Source of the DNA: Paragordius varius
Lineage: Eukaryota; Nematomorpha
Assembly (NCBI GenBank): GCA_964247055.1
Contig: OZ176050.1
Span: 9,548,001-9,612,000, forward strand
DNA length: 64,000 nucleotides
Direction: 5' to 3'
Positions 28,701 to 35,778 of this stretch are shown here, piece by piece. The position numbers were made by a program, and so were the translations under genes. The notes below the pieces were generated by a model, which had not been told where the DNA came from, searched no databases, and saw only the letters and a program-made list of their open reading frames with translations. Positions within the stretch are counted from its first letter, which is position 1; each line of letters opens with the position of its first letter.

Positions 28701-31700
28701 TAATATTTTTTAATTGCCTTCTGTAGGAAAATTAACTTTTATACTCTATGTTTTTAGCAAACAAATGTCCCAACTTTGCAAAATGTGTGGATGGTGTCTC
28801 TTCATTCACCTGCCAATGTCCCTATAATTTGACGGGTACTCTGTGTGATAAAGGTAAATATCATGTATAAAAAAATTTTTTTGAGTCATAGTGCCTAAAA
28901 AATGTTAAATATTTGTATTTAAAATAATTATATTTATAACATCGGTAGAAATTGATACGAATTGGGATCTCTACATAAACAACGATAACGGAGTTTCTGG
29001 TGCTTATCAAAAAAGTCCGATTCATTTACCTTCCCGCACTTTTACGATTGGATTTTGGTTTAGATTTCGGGATAGAAATGGCCAAGGCACTGTGTTAACA
29101 ATATGGAGCACTGAGTAATATAATCTTAATTTACATTTTAATTTTTATGATATGCACTATTTCATTTATCAAATTTTAATGTCAATTGAAATATTGTTGC
29201 TTCAGATATCAATGGGAATCCTTTAAATAATAGCTTTATTCATTGTTCAAAAATAATGATATCTAAATAGGTCTGATAACATTCTAATGGCTGACCGAAA
29301 ACTTATTCACGTTACGCATCTTGGCATACATTTAGATGTGTTTAAGGAGGAAAAAACTGTATTTCTACCTTTTGAACACATTTCTGATGCCACAGTGACC
29401 GAACTTCATACCATCTCCTCCCCTAATCATGAACAAAAAGAACAATTTGAAGTGGAAACACTTACTATTGCAGGAGGCACTAGGAAAGTAAATGATGGTT
29501 TATGGCATCATTTAATCCTTTCGGTCGATGATAGCGAAGGCAATTACTTTGACCTTATACTTGATGGAGTGAGAATCGTGGCAAAAACATATATGACGGC
29601 TAATGTAAATAACTCACCTAGTTCTGGCTCACCAAGGGCCTTCCAATCAACTTTTCCTGAAAATGTTTGGATCACTTTGGGTACCATGAAGAGTACAGCT
29701 TTATCACTTAGTAAGGATGGTGAAAGAGATATTTTGACATTTCCAACTGATAATTTTTCGGGTTACATAAGCCGAGTTAATGTGTGGAGCCGTAAACTGA
29801 ATTATGACAATGAAATTCCGTTACAGGTTTTTTTTGGTCTTTATTAATATCGGTTTAGGAGAGAGGTTGATGGCCTTTTTAATAATTTATTGGGTAATAT
29901 ACTATAAATTATTGAGTTTACTGTTTAATTAGTATATAAATTAATTGTTTATTTTTTTGTTTAGAGCGTAAACTGTGTTAAGGCCCCAGTAATATACAAC
30001 GGATTGGTTTCTAGATGGGCTGACTATATAATGTATGGTGATACAGAAAAGGTTCCAACACATTGCGGACAATCCCTTTGTGATGCTGGAAAAACCGAAT
30101 TGGCCGTAGGCGAAGATATTAAGCACCGTGAGTATTTTAAATCTTTGGAAAAACTGCGTCTCACACTACGTAGTAAACACTGTCAACAAAAGCTGGGTTT
30201 AGGGTCTCTATTGCTAACTAGTATAAAATTTCCAATCTACAACTACTAGGCTAACTATTATCTGCTCCCCTTAATTACTTATAAGGAGATTTGTTTTTCG
30301 TTTTACTTTTGTTTGAGTCATTTATATAGAGTTTTCATTCATTTTTTTAAAACACCAATCTTTTCACAATATAGAGAAGGGTGTAAAATTAATTTCGTGT
30401 CCATCGGATATAATTACCACCACAAACCAGCGAGGAACTCAAGTTTATTGGACACCTCGAATTCTTGTAAATGAGAAGCAAATAAATAAAATTGAATCGA
30501 CACATATTTCAGGTATTTAAATATGCCATATAAAAAATAACCTTTTTTATATTTAAATTATTTAGAATATTCTTGCCACTGTAATTTGGTGAATTTTTTA
30601 TGCGTAAATGAGCTAATTTCACACTTAAAATTTTTTAAAGAAAACATAGGCGATATACATTTTAATTTATGTTTAGGCTCCTACTTTTTGGCTGGAAAAC
30701 ACACTGTGAACCTATACGCCAAAGACGTCTTTGGTAACGTTGATTGGTGCGATTTTAACATTTACGTCAATTCGTACGGACAGACCTGTAAAGATTCTAT
30801 GAAATTAATCATGGATGAAAGTCAAACACTTAAAACCACCACAGGTCTTAGCGTAAACTGTGGGAATTGGGGAACAGACTCACAATTTGCATTCTGTTCG
30901 TTAAGTTGTGATAAAACCAAAATTGATTCAAAACGCAACATTAGCTTTGCACAAGAGGCCCCAAAATATTTTACATGCAAAGAAGATGGTATATGGCATC
31001 CCCCAATTAATATTATGTCACCATCATTTCCAATTTGTTCAGGTATAATTTTAAAGAAAATCCTAAATTTTTATTTTGACTTGCATAAAATTAATTTTAA
31101 AATTTAGGCATGTCACCTGCAAACCAAAGAATCAATATTTTGGCATATTTCAATACCCGTGGACAATGTAATACGGCTGGTAAGGAAGAGCTAACAAGGC
31201 GTATAAATTTGGAAATGCAAGAACTAAATAGGCACTGGGACTTGTTTTGTATAGAGAATGCGGTTTGTGATCAAAAAATTGATATATTGGTAACATGTCA
31301 GAATGTAAATAAGCGTGACGCTCTTCATCCGCCGTCGGTATTATCTAACTTGGCTCTGAGTCAAACAGCACTTAATCGACCCAAAAGACAAATAAAACAG
31401 TTAAATGAAACTTCCCCCGATTACAATCATTACAAAGTTAATGTCCAATTTATAACAACAAGGTATGTATGCTAAATTATTTTTATATATTTATGAAATA
31501 CTAAAAATAAATACATATTTAGCGATCCTATCAAAAGCCGACAATCAAATGTTAGGAAATCGATTAGGGATGTTTTAATGAATTACTTTTATGTTACGAA
31601 CGGCTTTGATTTCGAAAACACTTTACCTGGCGTGAAAATTGACAAGCAGCGTGTCAATGTCCAAATTAAACCGTTCTGTCACCATACTGGCCAAATTTTA

Positions 31701-34700
31701 CTGGATGGTCAATGTATTAATTGTTCTGTCGGAACACATTTTGACACAAAAACAAAATCGTGTAAAGAATGTCCCCTTAACACATATCAAGACAAAGAAG
31801 GTTCAATGTTTTGCCATCCGTGTCCATTGATTAATAATCAACCCTCAAGGACACCAGGTATCGGCTCCAAATCTCGTACTAACTGCAAAGAGACATGTCA
31901 CCCTGGTTACTTTTATGATATGCATGCCTCGTTTCAATGCAAACCATGCCCAATCGGATATTATCAAGGGCAAAGTGGTGCTTTTACATGTTTCCCGTGT
32001 CCAGCCTTACCTTACATCCCCTTGGAATATATCATGAGTAACTCAACTTCAACAATTGATGCAAACACATTTGAGGGTTTGACCAGTTTATCATCATCGG
32101 CATGGATTCAACAAAGAACCCGTTTTCCAGGAAATAATGGCACAACATTTGCAGCATCACGTTTAACGAACATTAGAATGACCACTACAGTAACTGAAGG
32201 ATCCATCTCCCTTGATCAATGTGTGGAAGAATGTGATTCAGGACAGGAATATGCATTTATTTCGGAAAATCAGGAACCGGTGTGTACCCCGTGTGTCGAA
32301 GGCTCGTACCGAACCCGTGTACTACACGATAAATGTCAGCCGTGTCCGAAAGATTTTACAACCGTTTCCCGAGGCGCTAAAACCGTTAAAGACTGTAGCA
32401 TACGTAAGGATTTTTTAAATATAAATGTGTGTTGGTATATAAAATTCTGTATCCAAACACTCATTCTAACGCTAAATTTTATTTTATATTTAGCCATATG
32501 CAAATCAGGAGAATATTTGAGTTCAAACACAAAATGTTTACCATGTCCGCTAAACACATATCAGTCTAAAACAAAAGCTACGTCTTGCATTCCGTGTCCC
32601 ACAGAACATATTACGCTCAAGACTGGAATGCGGGATTTATCCGATTGCATATGTAAAAAATATAAATATAATATTTATTTGTGTGTATGTATTCATCTTT
32701 AAAATAAACTTTTGACTTGATTTTATGGGAATTTTAAGGTATCAACGACTCTTTTAAGACTACTGTCATTATTAATTATACATTAGGATTCTGATGCTAC
32801 TTTTTAGGTTTTTAGTGGTATTATCATATAATCAGAATAAATATTACATAAGTGAATACTGTTTTCTAGCGACAAACGAATGTGAAACGGGAGAAGCAAA
32901 ATGTGTGGCTAACTCAACGTGCGTCAACACAAAAGACGGTTATGAGTGCGAATGTAATGAAGGTTTTGTCGGTAATGCTTTCGTTCACTGCAACGATACG
33001 AATGAATGCCGTCTTGGTCTCCATAATTGCCATGCATATGCCCAATGCATTGATACCGCTCAATCATTTAAGTGCCTCTGTAAAACTGGTTATGTTGGAG
33101 ATGGAATCTTTTGTAAAGGTTGGTATTGATGAGTTAACATTTGAAATTTATAAAGAATGAATGCATGTGTTGGTATGTAAACAATCAATGTATCATTTAT
33201 GTTACTAGATTCTTGTGATGGTTTTTGCATGAATAACGGAATTTGCCGTAAAAATGAGTTTGGTGTCCAGTATTGTGAATGTACGGAAAGTTTTTCTGGA
33301 TTGATATGTGCAGACAGTAAATACATTCGTTTTTTTCTAATATAATTAAATTAAATATGGTAAACTTTGAAAATAATTTTTGCATTAGAAAATCGAACCA
33401 GAGAATTGAAATTTATTGTGGGCGGTATTGCAGGAACGACCATACTTTTGGTGTTAACAGCCTTTGTGATTTGGATGATTTGTGTCAAGTATAGAAAAGT
33501 TAAATATAATTTTTTTGAATGATTATATTTTAATTTTTAATGGTTTGTTCTTGATAAATATGCAAAACACATTACTAAATAATAAATGAGTTATAATAGT
33601 ATAAGTTTTTTATTATTTAAGCATAAAACAACGCATATTTTCAAGGCCCAATTTTCATATATATCAGCCTAATATTATATTTATTGATCATATATCGTAT
33701 TATTTAGCATATTTCTCAAAAATGAACAAATTAGAATATGTATTAAAAGAATCAAAAAATTTGTCATATCCTAAAACACCTCTTTATCCGAAACTAATAC
33801 CATAAATTTTATAAAATATTTAGTTAATTTCTTATAACGTCGTACTCTATTTATTTGCGCAACTTATTCTTACAATCAGGAACACTTCAAAGACTACTGC
33901 TTACAAAAAGAAGACGCATGAAAAGATGTCAAATGGTTTACCATCATACGATGCATACATCAATGAAGATATATACGGATCCAAACTTATGAATGGTGGT
34001 GGGACCGCGAAAATATCGGGTAATCGGAAAAAGCTTAAAAACAAAAATAAAAAAATGTCAAAACTTCATGCTGCTGCCATGTTGAATGGAGGTGGCCACC
34101 ATAATATTGGAAATGGTTATAAGAAGTCGTCAAACGAAAAGAATGGCATGCTTGTACCCTATCAAAATCATTTAGTAAATCCTATGGCGGCTTTGAATGG
34201 ACCCAGCAATATTATTCATGGACCTTCTATCGTTGAATACCAATCACCTCAAGAGATACTCGGCAACGGAATATATGGTATACCTTTTGCATCTATCTAT
34301 ACATATCTAGGAAAAAACTTGTAAGAATGTTATTTGATCACTAAAATGACTGTTTTTATACTGTTTAGGAACCCATAAACAGCCATTAGATTTTCGACCA
34401 GCACCCATGCTTATGTCAAGCACCAAAGATGATAACTTTCTCATTGCCCCTATTCCCCAGGGTATGGCTTCCTTGGTAAGTTCTGCGCTTGTGGCAAATA
34501 ATCATTTAACAACTACCCTTCCCAGGTATACATTTTAAAAATATAAATTTAAAAATCTTAATACCTAGCATGATATATTATAGGGCTTTTTAATTATAAA
34601 ATACTTATGAGAGAAGCTATCAATGATTGCATTTTGCATTTTACAAAATATATGTCAATTTATTAATTTTTCCTGTTTTAGGCCAAAGATATATGGTGGT

Positions 34701-35689
34701 TTTCTTAATCATACTCCCTCACAATCTCAACAAATGTCTCATCATAATGGTTCTAATTTGTTGGAAGGAAGCAGTTTTGATACTTTACCCTATACATCAT
34801 CTATTTTAGACTCATCCAAATCCAAAGTGGCACACAATACTAATCAGTAATTAATGTTTTTTAATGAAATATTAACCAATTTTAAAAATTATTATTCAAC
34901 ATATATTAAACTGATTTCGTTGACATATTTATATAGGATTGGGAATGGTAATGTACCATATCATAATAATACAAACACAATCAATAACCCCAATAACCAT
35001 AATAGCAACACCAATAATGTTGGCCATCCAATAAATTATCATAATCAAAATCATAACAGCGTTCTAGATGGTTTTAACAATAATGAAAATATGTTTTCTA
35101 ACTCTATGACCAGCAGTAGTACACCATACTTTATCACATACCCTGCTTCCATGCGAGGCCCCAGTTTTTATGATTATGGAACAACGGTTAAACAGAACGC
35201 GGCACCTCACCCGCCAGCTCCTCCACCGCCACACCCCTTAACCCTTTTGAATGGCACACTGAATCGTCAAAATCTAAATAATATTCAAAATAAAAGCCAA
35301 TTATTAAACGGTAATGGTGTTATGCAGCAAAAACAGGGCAATGGTACACATCATAACATGACACTACATAAGAATGAAGATGATAACTTTTATGACATTT
35401 ATACGTATCAAAATCATGCCTATAATCCGACCCCGGGTAAGTTTTATGATACCCTGTCATTTATTTTATCCAAGTTTTCTTAATTTAAGATTTATTAATA
35501 TTTTTACAATATTAATATCAGATTTTTTGGTTAATACCTACTTTATTAATATCAATAACCTTTGCTGAACTCTTACCATATTTTATATTATCATTTCTTT
35601 TAGAAGAATTAAATGCTGAATTTTTGAATTCTTACCATGACAAAAGCAACGATGAAAGCAATAATGTTAAAGGTTATTCTTTTTTAAAT

Positions 35690-35725
<36 letters not shown>

Positions 35726-35778
35726 TTATTTTAAAAATTGATATAATTTTCATATTCAATTTAGATACTCGTGTTTAA
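444..35778 (+). CDS. uif: Uninflatable-like giant modular transmembrane protein (60 exons)
   Basis: A single gene assembled from 60 GT-AG exons; the summed coding length is 13,128 nt (about 4,375 residues plus stop) and every junction keeps phase. The order of modules (lectin, LDLa, CUB, CCP, EGF, discoidin, HYR, GCC2/GCC3, about 19 EGF, LamG/pentraxin, membrane segment, cytoplasmic tail) is that of Drosophila Uninflatable, an apical epithelial surface protein needed for tracheal inflation and reported to antagonise Notch. Function here is inferred from that family. Most introns between modules are phase 1, so modules are symmetrical cassettes. The start is the ATG at 444, which opens a signal peptide in phase with exon 2; the stop TAA is at 35776. 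No frameshift or stop was found, so the gene looks intact. A very short last exon and a few weak acceptors could be misplaced by some bases; the exon entries below give coordinates. Confidence 0.86.
501..2210. other. uif: Intron 1 of the uif-like gene
   Basis: 1.7 kb of AT-rich intron between the signal-peptide exon and exon 2. A 63-codon open frame at 1696-1887 has no recognisable content. No transposon ends or RNA genes were seen. Confidence 0.5.
2779..2821. repeat. (AT)n microsatellite
   Basis: About 21 AT dinucleotides without interruption in intron 2 of the uif-like gene. Confidence 0.9.
4352..4382. repeat. (AT)n microsatellite
   Basis: About 15 AT dinucleotides without interruption in intron 2 of the uif-like gene. 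Confidence 0.9.
5825..5930 (-). repeat. Degenerate tRNA-like (leucine-type) sequence, possibly a SINE head
   Basis: Read on the minus strand, this stretch has ATGGCTTAAAAAGTTAAAA in the place of an A box, a CCAG...TTCTGG anticodon-stem-like pair around TTTAAGA, a long variable region and GGTTCAAATCC as a B box. The layout recalls tRNA-Leu(UAA), but the T-stem and acceptor stem do not pair, so it is not a working tRNA gene. It may be a tRNA pseudogene or the head of an old SINE. Confidence 0.3.
6743..10203 (+). CDS. uif: uif-like exons 3-5: C-type lectin domain
   Basis: Exons 6743-6824, 8708-8805 and 9817-10203, roughly residues 29-218. Exon 3 has the lectin entry [13 protein letters not shown] and the helix [10 protein letters not shown]; exon 4 continues with the typical SFGAHLIKI and ends at IWI; exon 5 has FWSSGAYAF, a KWTDGEPF strand, the glycine/asparagine-rich loop [11 protein letters not shown] and the closing [17 protein letters not shown]. 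The disulphide pattern of a C-type lectin is complete. The EPN or QPD sugar-binding triplet is not obvious (GQPN occurs instead), so calcium-dependent sugar binding is uncertain. Exon 5 carries an acidic insert (EEEEQ) before the WFNNQC strand. Introns are phase 2 (after exon 3) and phase 1 (after exons 4 and 5). Confidence 0.85.
7486..7792. mobile_element. MITE with subterminal repeats, copy 1
   Basis: In intron 3. It begins TATACCATTTTTTCAAAT and ends CTGTAAATGGTATA, near-mirror ends, with an internal TTTTCGGGCTAATATAA landmark. The right end holds four copies of a roughly 20-bp subterminal motif of the form TTCAAGGGTGAATT. The same element occurs at 13791-14124. Superfamily not determined. 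Confidence 0.7.
9208..9372. mobile_element. Fold-back MITE with 65-bp inverted arms and TA target duplication
   Basis: In intron 4. The left arm (CAGTCATGTATCCTTTATTT and on to about 9269) and right arm (from about 9313 to GATATATGACTG) are inverted copies with few mismatches, leaving a spacer of about 43 bp. Both ends are flanked by TA, as expected for a Tc1/mariner-type insertion. It has no coding capacity. A hairpin of the whole element would be very stable. Confidence 0.75.
10479..10577 (+). CDS. uif: uif-like exon 6: LDL-receptor class A module
   Basis: One 99-nt phase 1-1 exon encodes a single LDLa repeat: [17 protein letters not shown] followed by [13 protein letters not shown]. All six cysteines and the calcium-cage acidic residues (D-G-E-D and DNSDE) are present. 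The module lies between the lectin and the first CUB domain, as in Drosophila Uif. Such repeats bind basic ligand surfaces when calcium is bound; no ligand can be inferred here. The acceptor is TTTGTAG and the donor GTAAAT. The call is secure because the motif is short but highly diagnostic. Confidence 0.9.
10661..13195 (+). CDS. uif: uif-like exons 7-12: three CUB domains
   Basis: Exons 10661-10791, 11237-11546, 11764-11912, 12381-12663, 12771-12943 and 13030-13195, about residues 252-655. Each CUB domain is split over two exons at the same place (a phase 0 intron). First halves carry the typical signature: [16 protein letters not shown] with W in the first, CGG then [11 protein letters not shown] with C in the second, and [19 protein letters not shown] then CEW in the third. 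Second halves contain the [11 protein letters not shown] type and NKGWNLTFS type closing strands. CUB domains are extracellular protein- or sugar-binding beta sandwiches; the middle one has a weaker second half. The repeated half-domain intron position argues for tandem duplication within the gene. Confidence 0.85.
13525..15590 (+). CDS. uif: uif-like exons 13-16: four CCP/sushi modules then a calcium-type EGF
   Basis: Exons 13525-13716, 14427-14606, 14711-14893 and 15225-15590, all phase 1-1, about residues 656-962. Each holds a sushi module: [11 protein letters not shown]...CESNYEF...C...[22 protein letters not shown]...YECYPGFHF...[19 protein letters not shown]...FSCDLGHVL...[10 protein letters not shown]; and [11 protein letters not shown]...VTCMSGFTV...C. 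All show the four-cysteine framework and the tryptophan before the last cysteine, except the last, which lacks the tryptophan. Exon 16 continues directly into DINDCTF and an EGF module with [13 protein letters not shown], a calcium-binding EGF pattern. One exon per module is the usual gene structure for sushi domains. The intron after exon 13 carries a MITE. Confidence 0.87.
13742..13771. repeat. (AT)n microsatellite
   Basis: About 15 TA dinucleotides directly upstream of MITE copy 2 in the intron after exon 13. Confidence 0.9.
13791..14124. mobile_element. MITE with subterminal repeats, copy 2
   Basis: In the intron after exon 13. Ends are TATACCATTTACAATTC and AAGTGTAAATGGTATA. Next to the ends lie tandem subterminal motifs (AAATTCACCCTTGAACAATT on the left; four TTCGAGGGT/TTCAAGGGT units on the right). 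It shares the TTTTCGGGCTAATATAA landmark with the copy at 7486-7792. The inverted, clustered subterminal repeats suggest transposase-binding sites. No transposase of this type is in the window. Confidence 0.75.
15669..16284 (+). CDS. uif: uif-like exons 17-19: first discoidin (F5/8 type C) domain
   Basis: Exons 15669-15829, 15899-16045 and 16119-16284, about residues 963-1120. The domain opens with [20 protein letters not shown], the standard start of an F5/8C domain (cysteine, P-L-G-L/M-N-G-I-I-D-Q-I). It runs through [19 protein letters not shown], a central tryptophan-bearing strand followed by an aspartate-phenylalanine pair, and ends with [22 protein letters not shown], the classic closing LRLELFGC motif. 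These domains bind membranes or glycans at loops near the start. Introns inside the domain are phase 0; the outer ones are phase 1. Confidence 0.9.
16373..17848 (+). CDS. uif: uif-like exons 20-23: EGF and CCP-type modules
   Basis: Exons 16373-16564, 16641-16826, 17001-17432 and 17648-17848, about residues 1121-1457. Exon 20 begins [14 protein letters not shown] and has [11 protein letters not shown], a calcium-binding EGF with a longer tail. Exon 21 is a full sushi module ([41 protein letters not shown]). Exon 22 is odd: it opens and closes like a sushi module (IKCKGL... and WLSGKIPSC) but carries about 85 extra residues in the middle, with an [18 protein letters not shown] stretch that I do not recognise. 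Exon 23 is again sushi-like ([34 protein letters not shown]). All introns here are phase 1. Confidence 0.82.
17968..18813 (+). CDS. uif: uif-like exons 24-25: CCP module fused to a second discoidin domain
   Basis: Exons 17968-18209 and 18270-18813, about residues 1458-1719. Exon 24 starts as a sushi module ([25 protein letters not shown]) and passes straight into a discoidin start, [20 protein letters not shown], without the usual tryptophan-cysteine sushi ending. Exon 25 gives the rest: [24 protein letters not shown] and [23 protein letters not shown], followed by a linker. The domain is longer than the first discoidin because of an insert after [13 protein letters not shown]. The intron within it is phase 0, at the same relative place as in the first discoidin, which suggests a common origin. 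Confidence 0.85.
18978..19776 (+). CDS. uif: uif-like exons 26-27: two HYR (hyalin repeat) domains
   Basis: Exons 18978-19235 and 19480-19776, phase 1-1, about residues 1720-1904. The first begins [17 protein letters not shown] and ends [21 protein letters not shown]; the second begins [14 protein letters not shown] and ends [21 protein letters not shown]. The opening D-x-x-P-P-x-x-x-C-P and the closing A-x-D-x-x-x-N-x-A-x-C are diagnostic of HYR domains, immunoglobulin-like folds usually found with sushi and EGF modules in adhesion proteins. The acceptor of exon 27 (ATCGATCCAG at 19470-19479) has a weak pyrimidine tract, but its phase and the DKTPP start fit. Confidence 0.9.
19894..20769 (+). 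CDS. uif: uif-like exons 28-30: CCP modules around an unrecognised segment
   Basis: Exons 19894-20091, 20196-20407 and 20481-20769, about residues 1905-2137. Exon 28 looks like a sushi module ([37 protein letters not shown]). Exons 29 and 30 encode a segment of about 115 residues ([50 protein letters not shown]) with two cysteines that I cannot assign to a family; it reads as a compact beta-rich domain. Exon 30 closes with a sushi-like half ([31 protein letters not shown]). The intervening segment sits at a fixed place before the GCC modules and may be a lineage-specific or poorly defined Uif domain. Confidence 0.75.
21013..21495. mobile_element. TTAA-flanked MITE (piggyBac-like)
   Basis: In the intron before exon 31. 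The left end is TTAA then CACTCCATGAC; the right end is GTCATGGAGTG then TTAA (21009-21012 and 21496-21499). Further in, TAGGATAGTTTTATGTC on the left mirrors ATATAAAACTACCCTA on the right. TTAA duplication is the hallmark of piggyBac-type transposition, but the inverted repeat is not the classic CCC start, so the superfamily is inference. It is 483 bp and non-coding. Confidence 0.7.
21589..22730 (+). CDS. uif: uif-like exons 31-33: GCC2/GCC3 (ephrin-receptor-like) cysteine-rich modules
   Basis: Exons 21589-21747, 22282-22452 and 22566-22730, each phase 1-1, about residues 2138-2302. Each holds one module with the pattern C-x-P/N-G-T/Y-F...C-x-x-C-P...Y-Q...C-x-x-[41 protein letters not shown]; and [20 protein letters not shown]. 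These modules match the GCC2/GCC3 family also seen in SVEP1, SCUBE and Uif-type proteins. The intron before exon 31 holds a TTAA-flanked MITE at 21013-21495. The acceptor of exon 31 is GTATTTAG at 21588; the later CTGCAG is out of phase and was not used. Confidence 0.87.
22871..28853 (+). CDS. uif: uif-like exons 34-43: run of about 14 EGF-like modules
   Basis: Exons 22871-23062, 23485-23617, 23703-23842, 24079-24279, 24435-24665, 24906-25039, 25358-25557, 25686-25810, 27315-27539 and 28758-28853, about residues 2303-2861. Typical openings are [89 protein letters not shown] and [12 protein letters not shown]. Many carry the D/N-x-D/N-E/D-C calcium-binding signature and the CxCxxGxxGxxC ending. 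With the EGF modules elsewhere the total is about 19, close to the 18 reported for Drosophila Uif. Two introns leave phase 1 (phase 2 after 23617 and 25557, phase 0 after 25039), so the cassettes were not all inserted whole. Confidence 0.87.
23229..23456 (-). mobile_element. tRNA-derived SINE with 18-bp target-site duplication
   Basis: The element itself (about 23247-23438) reads on the minus strand. It starts GGCGTGATGGCATAATAGGT (A box TGGCATAATAGG) and continues to GAGTTCGAACCCCGG (B box and T-stem), then a tRNA-unrelated body and an A/T-rich tail. It is flanked by AACAACCTACATTATATA (23229-23246) and the same sequence with C for T at 23439-23456. That direct repeat with one mismatch shows a LINE-type retrotransposed insertion in the intron between EGF exons 34 and 35. 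The boxes are well preserved, so the copy is fairly young. It is not a functional tRNA gene. Confidence 0.85.
23960..24015. repeat. 56-bp perfect palindrome
   Basis: The sequence from TAGTTTTAACGTTATAGGGA to the mirror TCCCTATAACGTTAAAACTA is its own reverse complement over 56 bp with no spacer. It lies in the intron between exons 36 and 37, just after an ATA-rich microsatellite. It would extrude as a cruciform or fold into a 28-bp RNA hairpin. Confidence 0.92.
25045..25240. repeat. Dispersed repeat, copy in the intron after exon 39
   Basis: Shares the order of blocks with 63060-63230: TGGTAAATGACCGATT, TAAAATAACAG, AAATCC.TAA, ATAAACGAAAA, AGAAAATTAATT, TATGTAAAACCCTTT, CAATAGTAAT and GACTAGTTTTGTGCTTG. 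Both copies are in the same orientation. No terminal repeats or coding content were seen; the family is unknown. Confidence 0.6.
25811..27314. other. uif: Long intron within the EGF run, nothing recognised
   Basis: 1.5 kb intron between exons 41 and 42. It has a modestly hydrophobic 83-codon open frame (26548-26799) without a known motif and a few G/T-rich stretches. No transposon ends could be defined. Confidence 0.45.
27540..28757. other. uif: Long intron within the EGF run, nothing recognised
   Basis: 1.2 kb AT-rich intron between exons 42 and 43, splitting the last EGF of the run. No exon, repeat end or RNA gene was identified. Confidence 0.45.
28949..29826 (+). CDS. uif: uif-like exons 44-45: LamG/pentraxin-type domain
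   Basis: Exons 28949-29114 and 29271-29826, joined in phase 2, about residues 2862-3102. The first exon has [19 protein letters not shown] then [16 protein letters not shown]; the second has [15 protein letters not shown], a [10 protein letters not shown] strand and the closing [18 protein letters not shown]. The W-H-H pair and the final G-x-I-S-x-V-N-V-W-S-R-x-L motif are those of pentraxin/LamG-like concanavalin folds. A long insert between the first strands ([17 protein letters not shown] and following) makes it larger than a typical domain. Such domains bind glycans or other matrix proteins through a calcium site. Confidence 0.85.
29965..31042 (+). CDS. uif: uif-like exons 46-48: CCP-like module, HYR domain, second CCP-like module
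   Basis: Exons 29965-30127, 30375-30512 and 30677-31042, about residues 3103-3324. Exon 46 ([21 protein letters not shown]) opens like a sushi module. Exon 47 plus the start of exon 48 form a third HYR-type domain: [20 protein letters not shown] with a W-T-P strand, then [19 protein letters not shown]. The rest of exon 48 is a second CCP-like unit with extra cysteines ([33 protein letters not shown]). The HYR domain is split by a phase 1 intron, unlike the two earlier HYR exons. Domain limits are approximate because the CCP frameworks here are incomplete. Confidence 0.78.
31108..31462 (+). CDS. uif: uif-like exon 49: segment with a furin-type cleavage motif
   Basis: One 355-nt exon, about residues 3325-3443, not matching a named domain. 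It starts [19 protein letters not shown] and contains a helix-like stretch ([19 protein letters not shown]) and four cysteines, then a polar linker ending in [13 protein letters not shown] (31377-31388, arginine 3418) fits the R-x-K/R-R consensus of furin-like proprotein convertases and lies in a hydrophilic, cysteine-free stretch, so cleavage there would leave a short membrane-bound part of about 500 extracellular residues. The arrangement recalls autoproteolytic or convertase-cut receptors, but cleavage itself is inference. The exon ends in phase 2. Confidence 0.78.
31523..32652 (+). CDS. uif: uif-like exons 50-51: GCC2/GCC3 cysteine-rich modules near the membrane
   Basis: Exons 31523-32403 (881 nt, the largest coding exon) and 32494-32652, about residues 3443-3789. 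Exon 50 begins with a segment continued from exon 49 ([20 protein letters not shown]), then GCC modules: [40 protein letters not shown] and, after a serine/threonine-rich spacer, [15 protein letters not shown] with [18 protein letters not shown]. Exon 51 adds one more ([20 protein letters not shown]). The spacer between modules ([17 protein letters not shown] and an N-x-T site) looks flexible and possibly glycosylated. The alternative of reading straight on past 32403 is rejected because a consensus donor (GTAAGG) and a matching phase 1 acceptor restore the module. Confidence 0.83.
32870..33316 (+). CDS. uif: uif-like exons 52-53: membrane-proximal EGF modules
   Basis: Exons 32870-33118 and 33209-33316, phase 1-1, about residues 3790-3908. 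Exon 52 encodes two calcium-type EGF modules of the nidogen/fibulin spacing ([17 protein letters not shown] with [13 protein letters not shown], and [17 protein letters not shown] with [13 protein letters not shown]). Exon 53 encodes a short final EGF ([19 protein letters not shown] with [13 protein letters not shown]). They form the stalk just outside the membrane segment encoded by the next exon. The framework cysteines are complete in all three. Confidence 0.86.
33389..33488 (+). CDS. uif: uif-like exon 54: single transmembrane segment
   Basis: A 100-nt exon encoding NRTRELK followed by [19 protein letters not shown] and IWMICVK, about residues 3909-3941. The central 22 residues are uninterrupted hydrophobic with small-residue GGIAG packing, flanked by arginine and lysine on both sides; this is a type I membrane anchor given the signal peptide at the start of the gene. 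NRT just outside is a possible N-glycosylation site, though it may be too near the membrane. The exon ends in phase 2, and the next exon continues with a lysine-rich stop-transfer sequence. Confidence 0.9.
33880..35778 (+). CDS. uif: uif-like exons 55-60: cytoplasmic tail with polyproline and PDZ-ligand-like end
   Basis: Exons 33880-34277, 34369-34525, 34682-34846, 34937-35436, 35604-35672 and 35765-35778, about 434 residues. The tail begins with lysines ([10 protein letters not shown]), then a very basic patch ([15 protein letters not shown]) and long asparagine/histidine-rich low-complexity stretches with proline clusters ([13 protein letters not shown], a possible SH3 or EVH1 ligand). The last residues are VKDTRV, which fits a class I PDZ ligand (T-x-V). 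The final exon is only 14 nt (ATACTCGTGTTTAA). Exon 57 ends at CA|GTAATT (34846), and the TAA two codons later is in the intron. The ends are firm through phase, but low complexity makes small splice errors possible. Confidence 0.78.
35693..35722. repeat. (AT)n tract at the left outer boundary of the palindrome
   Basis: About 15 AT dinucleotides in the last intron of the uif-like gene. Inverted similarity to the right arm begins here and does not continue to the left of it. Confidence 0.85.
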
